NCBI GenBank assembly: GCA_012862575.1
Contig: BLSF01000026.1
Location: 386,657 to 450,656 of the forward strand
Direction of reading: 5' to 3'
Length of the DNA stretch: 64,000 nucleotides
Source of the DNA: Parietichytrium sp. I65-24A
Taxonomy: Eukaryota > Sar > Bigyra > Thraustochytrida > Thraustochytriidae
A program made the translations under genes and the position numbers. Of the stretch, positions 23,201-33,030 are shown piece by piece. Below the pieces are notes generated by a model. The model was not told the DNA's origin and made no database searches. It saw only the letters and a program-made list of their open reading frames with translations. Position 1 is the first letter of the stretch. Each line of letters starts with the position of its first letter.

Positions 23201-26200
23201 GCCAATTTTTCAAATGGTTCGTCCAAGGCCCAAATTGACTCTGCTTCTAAATAGTTACTTCCAGGGTCAATTCGATCATGCTCCTCGGGGTCTGCAATTT
23301 GAAAATAGATTGTCTCTCCAGTGAAGTTCCACAGCTCATACTCATGCTTGTGCTTTGCATCTTCGTCGATAGAGGGGTAGATGCTTGTAACGATTCTGCC
23401 TGAGGTGTCGTCCACAAAGCTGATTCCGTGAATCATGAGATTCACCGCAGAGCGGACGAAAGCTTCCGAAATCACAACATCCATGATCTCCGGGGCAAGG
23501 ATACCAGCACCCTGAAACTTGACACCTGCGAGTCCGTGGTGCATGTCCTGAAACACCACGGTCGCGTTCAGCCTCCACGGCTCAACTACAGGCTGCCAGC
23601 CGGCTTTTTGCGCATCGAAGAACGCGATTGCTATTTCTAAAGCAGTCTTAATGTGAGTGTCGAACCACACTCCAGAGGCCGCAAAGTCGAATCGAAGGAC
23701 TGGTAAGTCATCTTGCCCGATGATGAACATGAACGCCAACTGAGAGTCTCGAATGTCGAATTCCATCGCCTTCACCTCTGGAAAGGTGAAAGGAAAGTGC
23801 ATGACGTCCTGCAATGCAATGTAGTGTGTCAGTTTCACAGGAGGCTGACCAGATCCTTGATATGACTGGCTTGAGGTAGAGCGCCTAATTCTTTGGGCCG
23901 CTGGCCCGAAGCGAGAATCGCCTGAGGGTTGCTGGAGAACCAGGTCTTCCAGGTTGGTGCCCGATTTTGGGGTAGTCTCAGACTCCTGCGCTTTCACCAA
24001 GGACTGCAGGGACTCTGGCAGCTCGAACGCGAGCATGGTTTCAATTTGGTTGCCCAAAACGAAAAAGTCATTGAAGAAATTGGCGAAAATTGCAAACAGC
24101 AAAGCCATATCATGGATCCAAAAGTAACAGACAAACGGGCGGACAGAGAAATCTGCGATTACGTTGCCAATATCGGCATCTTTTGCGCGATATTTCCAGT
24201 GCATCTCTCCTTTGAGCTCGGTCAAAATTCGATGGGTTCGCTTCCAAATGGAATGGTCTAACGCAGAGTCTTCCATATACTTTTGGCTGACACCCGTTGA
24301 ACCCAACAAAATCTGGCTCTCCATGGACGAGCCAAAATGCTTGACCTTTTTCTCTCGTTTGGCGTAACTGCTTCCAACGCTCGAAACGGACTCAGAAGGT
24401 TCAGACCGAGACGCTTTTCGACTCAAACGGCACAATCCAAACGAGGCTCTGATCTCGCCGTCTATAGTCTCAGTATTCAAATTCGAGTCGACAAGGTAAG
24501 AGGCTGCAAGCCCAAAATCAAAGTAAAACACTCTCGTTCCAAAGCTTGCATCGATGCTCTCGGCGAGGTACACGCTTAGGTCCACATCTGTGTGCAGAGC
24601 CAGGCCTTGGAAAGCAACGCAGGGAAGTGGCGGAAGCGTAATGAGCTTGGTCAGCGGCATGATGCCCCCGAGAAGCCCGGGGATTGTATACTGAAGCGCA
24701 GGAGTTTCAACGGCCCACTCAGTGATATCCGCGCTGATGCTGAGCAAGCTGGTGAGGGAAAAAGGCGCCTCCACCGCCCGGCGATCGTGAACATTCCAAT
24801 TGTAAGCCCAAGAATATGGCAAAGTTATTCGGACCCGGAGCATTGGCGTCAAGGAAGCATCCGCTTGGCTGAAGAAGTCTGTATTACGATGATGGCGGCG
24901 GGTCAGAACGGGTCGTTCCGGGTAAGACTCATCCATGATTCCAATCGAGCCGACAGAGACAATACATTGCATCGCCACTGACGCATCCCCCAAGACGTCT
25001 CTGCTTGCCAGGTGAGTTTTCAGCGAAACAGTGGCCCCTGTGGCTACCAAGACCGTAATGTTGGAGGATTCATTCGGTGAACTTTCCACTGCAGCTACTT
25101 GGCCGGTTCCCCACGTAAATCCCACCTTGGCTTGCTTGACGGTTATGTCACTTTCCAAAATGATTGGGAGAGACGTTGCCGTGACGATGGTATACGGCTT
25201 TAAGCTCCACTGGTCAACGTCTTCGGCTCTCTGGTGCTGCACGTCATGGCTCATGGACTCCTTGATCTCATTGCGTAATGCTGGCGGGAGGTCTTGCAAA
25301 TCAATGTTGCACGAGTTTAAAAGCGCCTCCCGAATATAGCTTATCGTGTTTGCACTTGCCATGTCGGCCAGGATGCGATTCTGATCGAAAAGGTAGTCCG
25401 GCTTGCCATCCACCTTTGGGGTTTTTGCTTGTGGCGGATCCGTCGTGTTGTTAGCTTCAGTTTGGTCCTTGTGGGATTTTTCGTCGTCTTGTTTGAAGTA
25501 GTTTGCCTTCAGCTTGGTGAGAAGAAATACTATTTGCCACCGAGAAAATAGCAGATGAACGGAAGGCAGATACACGGACAGGTAAACAGGGATCTGTGGC
25601 GGGCCATCCTTTTTGCCTTTGCGTTGCTCGGAGGTCAAGTCAGCGAGCGGTGTGGCTGAGAGCTTTTCGTACCTGATTCGGCTTAGAAGCTGTGTCTTGT
25701 CAATCACACATGCGATGTACGTCCCGGGTTCCATTTGGAAAAGATCCACCTGCTGTTTCTCCATCATGTTGTTATTTAGCATAGAGAGACCTGAGGATGT
25801 GTCCCGATCCTCAATCGTAGCAACGGTTTTCAGCGTCAGTTTCCCAATGCCAAGATCCAGCCAAGAAAATGAGGAGCAGTTCCAATTTTGAACGTGCTCT
25901 GGAACGGCCTCACGCTTGCGATGGAGGCTCGGCATAGATCGGTAAAATCTGGAAAATTGCACAAGGAGGACTCCTTGAGGAGAGTGTAGCCACAGTGTGC
26001 TTGATGCACCACAGCTAAGGTCTCGCAATTTTTGCTTGTGTGCGAATGTCGTCACGAGGCGATCCTTCCCGATATCAGGACAACTCCACACTTCAAGGCT
26101 CACGTGCGCCGAAGCGTTGAAAGGTATGTCGCCTATGCTGAAGTCTATCACTTCGTTCCACGCTGGATTCTTCGACGACGAAAACGTCGCGGTTCGTTTG

Positions 26201-28185
26201 CTGTCACCATCAAACTTCACGCGAATATAATGCGCCCCCGATGGAAGCCCGCGTGCTTCGAGTATGTGAACAAAAAAGAAATTCGATGATCGCATGGGAG
26301 TGACTTGAGGTAGCCGGGAGACTTGCGACGCACTGGCACCAGGAGATATCTCGTCAGAGTCAAAGTCGGCGAGTCCGAGGCCAAAGTACTGTATTTGAAA
26401 GAGGAGCAAGTTGTCGCTACACTTGGACAAGGAAATGTTTCCCTCGATCCCGTCCACAAAAAGATTCAGGGACAACACGAGATCAATTTCCATCTCGTCG
26501 TCGTTCCCCGTATTTTCCGTACCTTTGATCTCCGCCTGGCCGTTTTCCAATGACTCACCCGCTCTAACTCCGGCTTCGTGGTCTGAATTGTTGCCCGTGG
26601 TCGAGTTGAGCTTGTTAGTGGCTTCGCCGCGGACTTGCGCCTTGGACAGCATTTCCACAAAAGTCTGGCGGTTATGCATCGGAGAGGAGCTAACAGAGCT
26701 GGCCAGACTCCTCCCATCCCCCTCTCCTCTCAGGGAATGAATTCTACTCTTGGCGCTTTTGGAGCGAGCTTGGCTCGGGGATGACGCCAAGCTTCGGAAA
26801 TCATCAACATTGCCATTTCCCTTTGTGGAGCGAGGCGATCGGGACGTAGCGTGCTGGAGCTCAGCTACGGCAAGAACTTCCGACCATATAGGTATGAGGT
26901 CGTCGATGTGAATTATGGTCTCGTATCTGCGAAGCCTGCGCTTTAGCCTCTTATTTGTTTTGGAGCTAGCTTTGTTGACGAGCACGCGACGCACGTAATC
27001 TTCATATTGCTCTTTATACGATTTGCAGCGTTCCTCATGCTCCACGCGGCTCATAGTGTCTTTTGCATTCACAGAGTCCATCTTTGACACCTTTGCGCTC
27101 ACTCTCTCTTTCCACATTTCGTATTCGCGTAGCATGTTGTTGACTGTCAGCGCGAATTGGCCGTGGACATTGAGTTTAATTTGGCTCACATAGATCTCTA
27201 CGTTAGCGGTGGGGCGATACAGCTTTTGGCGGTTGTCCGGCCAATAGTCCCTGAGTTTTACTCTTGTCAAAACGCTTATTGGTTCCAACAACCATGTGTG
27301 AGGAGCATAACTCATGAGCGTGCTCGGCTTTTGTTGCGTGATTCCGTTTATCACCGTGGTCGACATTTTGGCGCCTGCACAAGGTGCGTTGCTATCAATG
27401 TAGCACCCGAAACGTAATAAATTGATGGTTTTGTGAAGCTCATCCGAGTCCTTCACCAAACCGGGCCGCCAGTCCTCGTCAGTGTTGTCAATGTCCAGGC
27501 TTTGCAGGCAGAGCCCTATTGCATTGCAGCGTTGGCTGTCCAGGTTGAGTTCTTTTGGAATATTATAAGTTTGATTGTCGGGCAGCGGATCCGGCGGAAG
27601 GCGCTGCTCGAGGCGTATATGGATGTTGCCGAGGTGCACCTTGGCCATCCGGACAAGGTTCTTGAGGAACGATGGAAGAGTTGGAAACTTCATTCTCGCT
27701 CCGGCGTCTGCCTTCTTCTCCTCCGCGGCGCCACTGTGATCATGGTCACGATCGCTATGCTCAGCTTCTCCGTCCGTCTCTCCATCATCTTCGTCGCCCA
27801 GGCCAAAGTGTCTGGCGATCCGTTTCGTCAAAAGAGACTCTAGCTGTTTCCGCAAGTCAGACTTTTTCGAGTGCAACCTCTCTAAGAGATGCTCCCGGGA
27901 TACGTCGTTGTCTTCTTTGATCTCCAGCACAATGGAGATGTCTTCCACGTACACTCTTACCGGCTTTTGCGACAAATTAAACAACGACAATGACACAACT
28001 ACTCTACCCAGCACCCCGTGCACAACCTTTAGCGGGAAAGAGCTCGGCAGCGCACCTTCTTTGAGGCGCACATTCTCCAAAATCGCCGTGTTCCCGCTGC
28101 TGAAGAGATTTAGCACCAGATTGAAATCCGCTTCCACATACTGAGACAGGTGGCTTAGCAGCACACGGCGGATCACGAAATCCAT
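17245..28185 (-). CDS. VPS13: VPS13-family bridge-like lipid transfer protein
   Basis: A single exon encodes 3646 residues. VPS13 proteins form long hydrophobic channels that move phospholipids between organelles at contact sites. The N-terminus is a clear chorein domain (residues 1 to about 110, with FVIRRVLLSHLSQYVE and a LNVRLKEGAL-like segment ILENVRLKEGAL). The long repeated beta-groove region follows. A VPS13 adaptor-binding type region of repeated IxNRTxxxLE/I segments (about 1775-2660) includes SIANRTGSEIWL and YISNRTRYSLEI. The C-terminal APT1-like part contains a FFKFGEEDF-like amphipathic segment and ends in a hydrophobic tail (LMLVPGLNFIWLFIYI). Three C2-like beta-sandwich segments are inserted at about 629-730, 2132-2285 and 2922-3048. 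The ATG at 28185 starts exactly at the chorein motif. No intron is needed over 10.9 kb. Confidence 0.93.
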   Translation of the reverse strand: MDFVIRRVLLSHLSQYVEADFNLVLNLFSSGNTAILENVRLKEGALPSSFPLKVVHGVLGRVVVSLSLFNLSQKPVRVYVEDISIVLEIKEDNDVSREHLLERLHSKKSDLRKQLESLLTKRIARHFGLGDEDDGETDGEAEHSDRDHDHSGAAEEKKADAGARMKFPTLPSFLKNLVRMAKVHLGNIHIRLEQRLPPDPLPDNQTYNIPKELNLDSQRCNAIGLCLQSLDIDNTDEDWRPGLVKDSDELHKTINLLRFGCYIDSNAPCAGAKMSTTVINGITQQKPSTLMSYAPHTWLLEPISVLTRVKLRDYWPDNRQKLYRPTANVEIYVSQIKLNVHGQFALTVNNMLREYEMWKERVSAKVSKMDSVNAKDTMSRVEHEERCKSYKEQYEDYVRRVLVNKASSKTNKRLKRRLRRYETIIHIDDLIPIWSEVLAVAELQHATSRSPRSTKGNGNVDDFRSLASSPSQARSKSAKSRIHSLRGEGDGRSLASSVSSSPMHNRQTFVEMLSKAQVRGEATNKLNSTTGNNSDHEAGVRAGESLENGQAEIKGTENTGNDDEMEIDLVLSLNLFVDGIEGNISLSKCSDNLLLFQIQYFGLGLADFDSDEISPGASASQVSRLPQVTPMRSSNFFFVHILEARGLPSGAHYIRVKFDGDSKRTATFSSSKNPAWNEVIDFSIGDIPFNASAHVSLEVWSCPDIGKDRLVTTFAHKQKLRDLSCGASSTLWLHSPQGVLLVQFSRFYRSMPSLHRKREAVPEHVQNWNCSSFSWLDLGIGKLTLKTVATIEDRDTSSGLSMLNNNMMEKQQVDLFQMEPGTYIACVIDKTQLLSRIRYEKLSATPLADLTSEQRKGKKDGPPQIPVYLSVYLPSVHLLFSRWQIVFLLTKLKANYFKQDDEKSHKDQTEANNTTDPPQAKTPKVDGKPDYLFDQNRILADMASANTISYIREALLNSCNIDLQDLPPALRNEIKESMSHDVQHQRAEDVDQWSLKPYTIVTATSLPIILESDITVKQAKVGFTWGTGQVAAVESSPNESSNITVLVATGATVSLKTHLASRDVLGDASVAMQCIVSVGSIGIMDESYPERPVLTRRHHRNTDFFSQADASLTPMLRVRITLPYSWAYNWNVHDRRAVEAPFSLTSLLSISADITEWAVETPALQYTIPGLLGGIMPLTKLITLPPLPCVAFQGLALHTDVDLSVYLAESIDASFGTRVFYFDFGLAASYLVDSNLNTETIDGEIRASFGLCRLSRKASRSEPSESVSSVGSSYAKREKKVKHFGSSMESQILLGSTGVSQKYMEDSALDHSIWKRTHRILTELKGEMHWKYRAKDADIGNVIADFSVRPFVCYFWIHDMALLFAIFANFFNDFFVLGNQIETMLAFELPESLQSLVKAQESETTPKSGTNLEDLVLQQPSGDSRFGPAAQRIRRSTSSQSYQGSGQPPVKLTHYIALQDVMHFPFTFPEVKAMEFDIRDSQLAFMFIIGQDDLPVLRFDFAASGVWFDTHIKTALEIAIAFFDAQKAGWQPVVEPWRLNATVVFQDMHHGLAGVKFQGAGILAPEIMDVVISEAFVRSAVNLMIHGISFVDDTSGRIVTSIYPSIDEDAKHKHEYELWNFTGETIYFQIADPEEHDRIDPGSNYLEAESIWALDEPFEKLADGGNTELSFWDGEQGTFAYDDQFIEDSMLPQSRNDINNLVRQAWLNGVNTLKGEKRKRRYIRIKFDHYDKSFQSYLIRLDRVGDYALKLGNGNTLRIAIGTRNGLVRKIKLLSTVSIANRTGSEIWLTRDSEGILMRHPLPVLKTVFTPMAMTDSALELSYEVVAGAAGEPLTGLNAIPGSGSAQLSVTLDSIPADRSTTLLRTGNFICAMEYNFVELLSMTDCILREDGDISQLKMRDIQHWKPKWTNGLSDRFRSRTYMKQRRIMQEERRKTLRAVQLVLKPLFSVVNSLPVGILVQPVHPGNRPTTTRYISSGSRFVCEDTNTVAIQIKVPSQSSEWSLPIPLRSIAPEPLVERIDHVPDEILGEEGDIINHFSAVREKQTVEATSMSPQKELLHLTTSIFQTNDPDPDNGSESGSAFGEESGSNIHRHSTMSGASVSGSISLKPEVKRKDPLKFEIPLACRLHPDTILSPELENCLSVRIIKVEEKLDSASQSLAPNRLFDTTAPTFTRKVSAIFNSQVRSTLPYKAESFGSNKLSVWFEDTLTFSYNWKSAKRTQNPKYLFLQLVDVQSGASFTHHRHHHFLGGARLDLATPIFDFYVRKNRQPKLKRYLQVPIYEINSASTLTTREVARIDLEVRVMKRQHRNDIGGLDDSQRWGAGGPGHEMYGSEDPVVTDGMDQDPPTDGEEFDELSEWGSGQFDLEEDFEDSPSEDRGNGKPQSRKYAPQTEGMKKTPKMKFQNAIRVAKLVSPATSTLDQDGSFAYSAQDAQEEPTELDYRNTRYFGKDVMRSQDYSEWYDVVARHDERRPAIRICASVHALSNDSGFRISVYSKTWFVNESSLPAILQKCENSVLTEVHIVEPNRSLLIPDLEDTTLSVKKSREGLTSRPHAIGPTSSSFALKFKDVLPGRPIVNSSLFVTAALDGEPPLKLTKVIRLYHSIYISNRTRYSLEIRPQGAYRRLGNFQILPGKQNQSWRFGSVQLQLRLRKFVESEAEDEFVSANGRQGLLDSVLPVMPKSLASPGFASPGAASQSSSKFASYNSQGDFHNRQEQDYPLTDWSGILDLDSEAFKDSYVSLPVGLFDVDGNAKQIVRVVISRISRSHSTRFVTFMEDNPPTYIVANDSPRKIIFHQTEKDESEIGSNEIVLEPGARRSFGWALPSDVKKTLTIRMILSASDKAKVKGDRSAPVHDEIAHAYNLEKVGKMRPKQYHSLEMQCEIAVIGSSRVVHISAEPEVEIGGHGSAGPSYYGAAEEIRKYQYEVVCRVLEARNVGAPRGEPQSNPRIKVICGPNEARTTEAGELEGSGESSQGLLTSTDKAARGRPVGTVKWTHRPFRFGFNVTKPKHLRLELFQPLVSGPQSKRVIHDMLGYLQIDLREKFYSTRDIANLSPDDWVPLTMLVPSMMGSNKRAEIRFELYLVSNSSVHVTEIPRMIRVKLGGFGLSIVNSAKKREDLYFQLSGIDGGVQFVNTGLTAITMRFSSFQVDSNTVTFNQKVCITPVSKDARFLEIYFCLNQMSLNVISVDTFQLVMQSLIVDVDEKFLDAILRVAEPVITDGEVLQSSVEQARNTIYGTFSGKRAGAYALLDDKANGETMVVIENERNPQNQFQQPVHQFFRYQLLHSIDLVRELDTIIKTYLKVYIRELVIYPMKLTLSFFFKFGEEDFLSQYQKPALKPFKGFLAAFGKWSDVVIRFNSVTERDVFQEPFGLAARIGNKYKIMLSKQVWKGIAALEILGNPQHFIERELNATIAFSTLPVDEFREKGVNAGARATGDAFASVMVTNVAAPIELCSRVTGSFATLLEGTRAVRHLGKPLRYLTIGLSTVQRNVEFFDPLLEYYSAIRRPKQFDQSGFYFSAGNVASPPIHRMDISMAEERERRQASSRLLREHSSRKNVIASNENSNEVVIPIEPISKLEEHEVVINVFDETFVGLTEEAIELNRKSQFHMNHRIHLCLMLVPGLNFIWLFIYILHCIGVLQWF

Positions 28186-31052
28186 ATGTTCTAACCAACC
28201 TACCTACCTCCTTTCCCCGTGCACTCGACACCGATCTGCGCTCAATGCAATTCCTTTCCCCAAACTCCTTTCAATGCTTTCAATACTTTCAATACTTTCA
28301 ACGTCAACACGGAACCTTTCTGCTCCTCCTCTTTGGTGCGCAGCCAACTACCCTCTCTCAATCTTTTAGATTTCTCAGTCGCTCAGAGAAAGAGCCAAAA
28401 GAACGCAGAGGCGCAGCTTACTCGCGAGCCCCTCAGTTGTTCCCGCAGCTGCACGCTGCTGCGTACGAAGTACAGGCGGGATTTTGCGAGTCGCAGTCGG
28501 TGCCCCTTGGCTTAGCGACGTGGTTAGCTGCGTCGCTACTCTAATCTCGGAGACTAGTAGTATGTGTGAGACTCACTAAGCGTGATTCGCAGAATGCCTT
28601 TTTCAGAGGGAAAGATATTCCCTTTTATTTCTGTCGTCCGAAAAATGGTTTACATCTTAGTCCTAGTACCGACCTTAGAAGAGAGTTTAATGTTTTTACA
28701 GTTCAGTTAATGTGAAGTTATAGCTGAATTCTGTGGATGAACGAATTACAGAATTCAGGTCGAGGTGTGGTGGAGATATAACTTCAACCTTTCTTTCCAG
28801 AGTGAATCCATGAACAATTTCATCCGTTTGCATCTCCACTTTAGCTGAGCAGCAGCGCAATGGATGGTATGGGTTGACAAGACTCGGAGTGTGAGAATGA
28901 AACGGTCAAGCTTTTCATGGTGGTGAGGTACATCACCCGCTTACGAGAGGCTTGGGAAGTTGTGCTGAAGCAGATCACGATGCGAGAGAATCCTGCCGTC
29001 CATGGTCTTCGAAGCAAAGCTATGCGCTTTTGTGTTTCCAAGTCTTGCTTCCTGGACATCAGCGGCAAGCAGCTAAGGCGGTGTTCCCAGTCCGAAGATC
29101 ATATGAGGTTCTAGCAGCTCATGATTCATCAAACTTTGGACCCTCGTGTGCAGTTCTGTCCGGGGCAACAGGAATATATATTCTCCATCGCAGAGTTCTT
29201 GATCGCAAAATTCGTGCAAATAAGGGACTCTTTTCTTCTGCCACTCCCACATTCTGGTCTTCCATTTCATTCGAGTACGTCAGACTTCATATCCTCAAGT
29301 ATCAGAAGGATTATGCTCGCGGGTTTTCGTCACGAACCCAGATAGCAGGCTTCCGCTTACTGTGCTCACAGAAGCGGGCTCGCCATGTGGGATCGAGAAA
29401 GTCGTCGTTCAAGCTTCACACAGTCATTCCGGGGTGGGACTACTCTAAAGCTGAAACGGTTACGTGTCAAAGGCGCACCCGCTCACAGGAGTGTGCCTCG
29501 GTTCCTTCAGCTCCCTCGCGCCATTAAGAACCGGCTGCTCAAATCGCCTGCAACCCATCTCCGCCCGCAGAGATCTCCAGTTCCACGTCCACGCATACAC
29601 ATCTGCACTGCCGAATCAGATTTGAAGCTCCAAATGAACGATTGCCAAAGGCACAGTGAGCCACTATCGCATTCTCTCTTCTCTCTTCTCTCTTAGACAG
29701 TGATCCTTGGCAGTCACTTGCTGCTGTGGAGTGCACACTTAAAATCTTACTCACTGTGGGTTTGTGAGAGTACTCCTCTGACTTGCTTTTACAGTCCTCA
29801 CTGTCCTCACTGCAGTTCACATGGAGTTATTGTTTTGTGTAGACAACTATTAAAATAGACATATGCAAACATCTGTGTCTGAATTTCAATAATTTGAAGT
29901 AATGGGATGAAGTTTGGCATTATGCTCTTTTGGCCTTGTTCCAAGCACGGATGTCGCTACGCTATTATTGTGTTTCAAATTTTAAAAGGACATCGCGGCA
30001 TTAGGATTAGGGGACCAGTCACGGTAATGGTTAATAGTGGCACTGTGCACTGTGAAAAAGTGGCCCACTGGAACTGGGACAGATGAGACAGATGATCGTC
30101 CCTCGTATCCAGTCTTAGCAAATTGCTATGCGGAGAGTCTCAGAGGAAAATTATCTTTCGTCTCTTTCTCTCTCTCTCTCTTTCCTCTCGATTGAATAAT
30201 TTCTTCTTGTTCTGTCCTTCCAACTTGATGTTGACAATGAAGAAGAAAGTTACTCATCGCTTCTTCTGAATTCTGAATTTTGAACCGATTTCGTTTGTCA
30301 ATCAATACATAATTCTAATTCCGGAATGATTTTATCTCTTTGTAAGCTTACTCAGCTTCCATGTCGTACTCTGGAGAAACGCCGCAAGCAAACGCCGGGC
30401 GAAACGGGCTTTGCATTCTATGCATCCTATTGCATGTGCATCGGAGAATGGCTCTTCAAGTCGCACGAGGGCTGTGCATGCAAGCAGCAAGCCCCATAGG
30501 CGTCGGACTACGCCGGCCTCCTCCTGCGTCCTGCGTCTCCTGCGACATCGGACAGCAACCTCAACCATCCTACGCCCATGTCGCCAAAGGATGCCAAAGG
30601 ATGCCAAAGGCTTGGGAGCCATCGTTTCATGTCATTCCTGTCGTTCCTGCTGTCTTTATAGCCGCCCTTGGTTTCAAGCTGGCCACCAAGCAGCAGAAGG
30701 AACATTGCGGAGCGCCTGGGGAAGCATGGCAAAGCTGAGACTTTCAAGTTGGAGTTGTTGAGATTGTTGATTGAGTGATGTTGAGAGCGAGCTACATAGC
30801 GCGCTGGGTGCTGAGTAACGTGATTCTATGCGTGGACCAACATCGGCCGCATCCCAGTTTCTCTCTTTGCTCATCTTCGCTCTCCCTAACCGAGCGAGCG
30901 AGCGAGTAAGTGAGGGAGGCTCTTTGTTAGGAGCTAGCAACGTTCATGTTCTCGTTCTCTCTTGTAAATCTTATAATGCTCATGCCACACTCGCAGCTAG
31001 CGATCCAGCCGTGACCACTGTGACCACACCAGCAGCAACTCTCATTCTCTCT

Positions 31053-31084
<32 letters not shown>

Positions 31085-31550
31085 GTCGGAGCTACTAGGT
31101 ACTGAGTACTGAGTACAGTCGTCGCTGACTCGCTCGTTCCATTCGCTGTGGGCACATTCAATCTATCGTTCATTCATACATTCGTTTGATTCGGGCTGCG
31201 GAGTCTACTTGGTCGTTCGACGGCGGCTGCTGTTGTGGATTTGTGTTGTGTGTTGTGGTGTGCCGTGGGCTTCCGTGGTTTACCAGCCTTGAGGTCCCGA
31301 GTCGTCCGAGCTTGCCACTCACTTCTCCAACGCACCTTCCCAGTGTCGACTGAAGCGCTGCTCTGTCGCCTGGAAGCTTGGGGCAGGTTTTGACTTGGTT
31401 GGAACGGCGAGGGGGTATTTGCATTGGGAGACGGCGAGGCAGCGCGGCGGTGGGAGAGAATTTAGATGGCAAGTGAGCCGTGGAGCTTCTGAAAATTTCG
31501 CATATCTTGGGTTGGAGTTTGAGAGGTTGCGCTGTCTGCCAGGGCCGAGG
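28186..31550. other. 3.4 kb divergent intergenic region
   Basis: It lies between the divergent VPS13 and Cys-rich membrane protein genes. Frames of up to 191 codons between 28917 and 29527 switch from frame to frame and match nothing I know; they might be a decayed element. A 125-codon frame at 30361-30738 also lacks any recognisable motif. The right end has a TC microsatellite (31051-31084) and probably the leader of the next gene. TCAGAATTCTGA-like motifs occur near 28728, 28752 and 30265. Confidence 0.5.
31051..31084. repeat. (TC)n microsatellite
   Basis: A run of about 16 CT dinucleotides. Confidence 0.85.
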
Positions 31551-32645
31551 ATGGAAATGCCACACATGGCCTCGGAAGAGTTTCTGGATGGGCAGTCAGC
31601 CATCGATGGCATCGAAGCCGGACGCACGGAGACGCGAAAGGCCAAGACAAAGCTGAAGAATAAGAGCAAACTGAAGAGCGGCAAGTCAAAAAGAAATAAT
31701 AGCTCCAGTAGCAAGAAGGACGACTCTTTGGGCATCTCCACGGCGTTGGGTAGAGCGATCGGACTCTATGTCACTGGGACCAAGCACTTGGTGGACGTCT
31801 TCGTCTCTCTCTTCAAAGGGCCCGAGGAGAGGAGCCATGCCTTTGGGAATCTGATAAAATGGCTCAAGTCTGGTGTGCACGTTACGCGCAAGTTTCCAAA
31901 GTATTCCTTCAAGGTGTTCATATTTGCAGTTTTTGTTAGTTTCGTGTTCCTGAACATGCTTGCAATAATCGGCATCGACCTTCGGCCCAACGTCTTGAAC
32001 CCTGGCTCTTCGCGCGCTCTGCATATCCGGTCATTCCTGTCGCGCTCCTCGGCTACCCCTGCCATCTTCGTAGAAAACGCGGAGGAGTCTTCCGTGGACG
32101 ACGAGGGAATCCCTCTCCCCACGGATCCCATCAAGCGCAAGATGACTAAGAAGCTGGAGATTTCGTTCGCCTGTGATGAGGTAACCTGCTTAGAAAAGTG
32201 CTCCACCAAGGTGACGAAAAAGTGTTTGGCCAGCGAGGGCTGCATGAAGCAGAGACTCAACTACTGCAAGAAAAAGTGCAAGAAGCAGCGTTGCGAAGCT
32301 CGTTGCAAAAATGAACCCCAGATCGGCTACGTGGAACGTGAGATGAAGCTGGACAAATGTAAAGAAGACTGTCAAGCGATCGGTTCTCCGTCCAAATGCA
32401 TCGAAAAGTGCGAAAAGAATTTTCAGACTTGCAAGAGCAAGTGCAGTGAGCGGAAGAAAAAATTTGTGTGTGACCGCGCCCCAAACATCCCATTTCCATC
32501 CGCGCAAAGCGCGTCTCAACGCAACAGTATTCTCGCCGAGGTTGCCACCTCTGATGACGATGACGACTTTTCCGACTCCAGCGAGGACTCTGGATCCCTT
32601 TCTGAGCGCTCCAACCCCAACCTTGCCGAGGACGAGGAAATCTAA
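31551..32645 (+). CDS. Cys-rich type II membrane protein with CX3C pairs
   Basis: A 364-residue protein. Residues 1-60 are acidic then strongly basic (a KSKLKSGKSKRNN-like patch) with a Ser tract, cytosolic in character. An amphipathic region follows, then one membrane segment (about 118-142, KVFIFAVFVSFVFLNMLAIIGI) without cleavage site, so the C-terminal part should be luminal or outside. Residues about 208-310 hold some 20 Cys, many spaced CX3C (CLEKC, CKKKC, CEARC, CKEDC, CIEKC, CKSKC) in a Lys-rich, helical-looking context. The tail is Asp/Ser/Glu-rich. I do not recognise the family. The ATG at 31551 is the first in the frame; the upstream extension begins with a non-ATG codon. Confidence 0.75.
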   Translation: MEMPHMASEEFLDGQSAIDGIEAGRTETRKAKTKLKNKSKLKSGKSKRNNSSSSKKDDSLGISTALGRAIGLYVTGTKHLVDVFVSLFKGPEERSHAFGNLIKWLKSGVHVTRKFPKYSFKVFIFAVFVSFVFLNMLAIIGIDLRPNVLNPGSSRALHIRSFLSRSSATPAIFVENAEESSVDDEGIPLPTDPIKRKMTKKLEISFACDEVTCLEKCSTKVTKKCLASEGCMKQRLNYCKKKCKKQRCEARCKNEPQIGYVEREMKLDKCKEDCQAIGSPSKCIEKCEKNFQTCKSKCSERKKKFVCDRAPNIPFPSAQSASQRNSILAEVATSDDDDDFSDSSEDSGSLSERSNPNLAEDEEI

Positions 32646-32810
32646 ATTCTTCTTCTTCTGCAATATCGACCAGCCGACCTGTATCATTCCTACAAGATTT
32701 TTGACAATGACAACCATCCAATTACCCCTCCAACTTTTTCACCTCCACCCTGCGCGCCGCTCTTCCGCGATCTCTCATTCCTTTCAATCAAGACAGTGTG
32801 AACGACAGTG

Positions 32811-32868
32811 AATGATTGATTGATTGATTTTGATTTCACTGTCAATTTGATTGATTGATTGATTGATG
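32811..32868. repeat. (GATT)n imperfect microsatellite
   Basis: Two blocks of TGAT/GATT repeats are separated by a short TTTGATTTCACTGTC segment. Confidence 0.8.
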
Positions 32869-33030
32869 AATGACCAACTCGAGTAGCTCCTTAGCATTCC
32901 TATCCCAGATAGCCCAGTTTTCACAAGTTTTCACTCACTCAATGAACAAATCACTCACACTCAGATCCACACAGTCAACAGCGCAAGTATCTCCTTTCGA
33001 CGTGGCCGTGACTCGGCGTAATCCAACAAC

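Noticed and set aside
30361-30738. 125-codon frame with ATG
   Set aside because: No recognisable motif, strong overlap by other frames on both strands, and no supporting splice or conservation signal visible.
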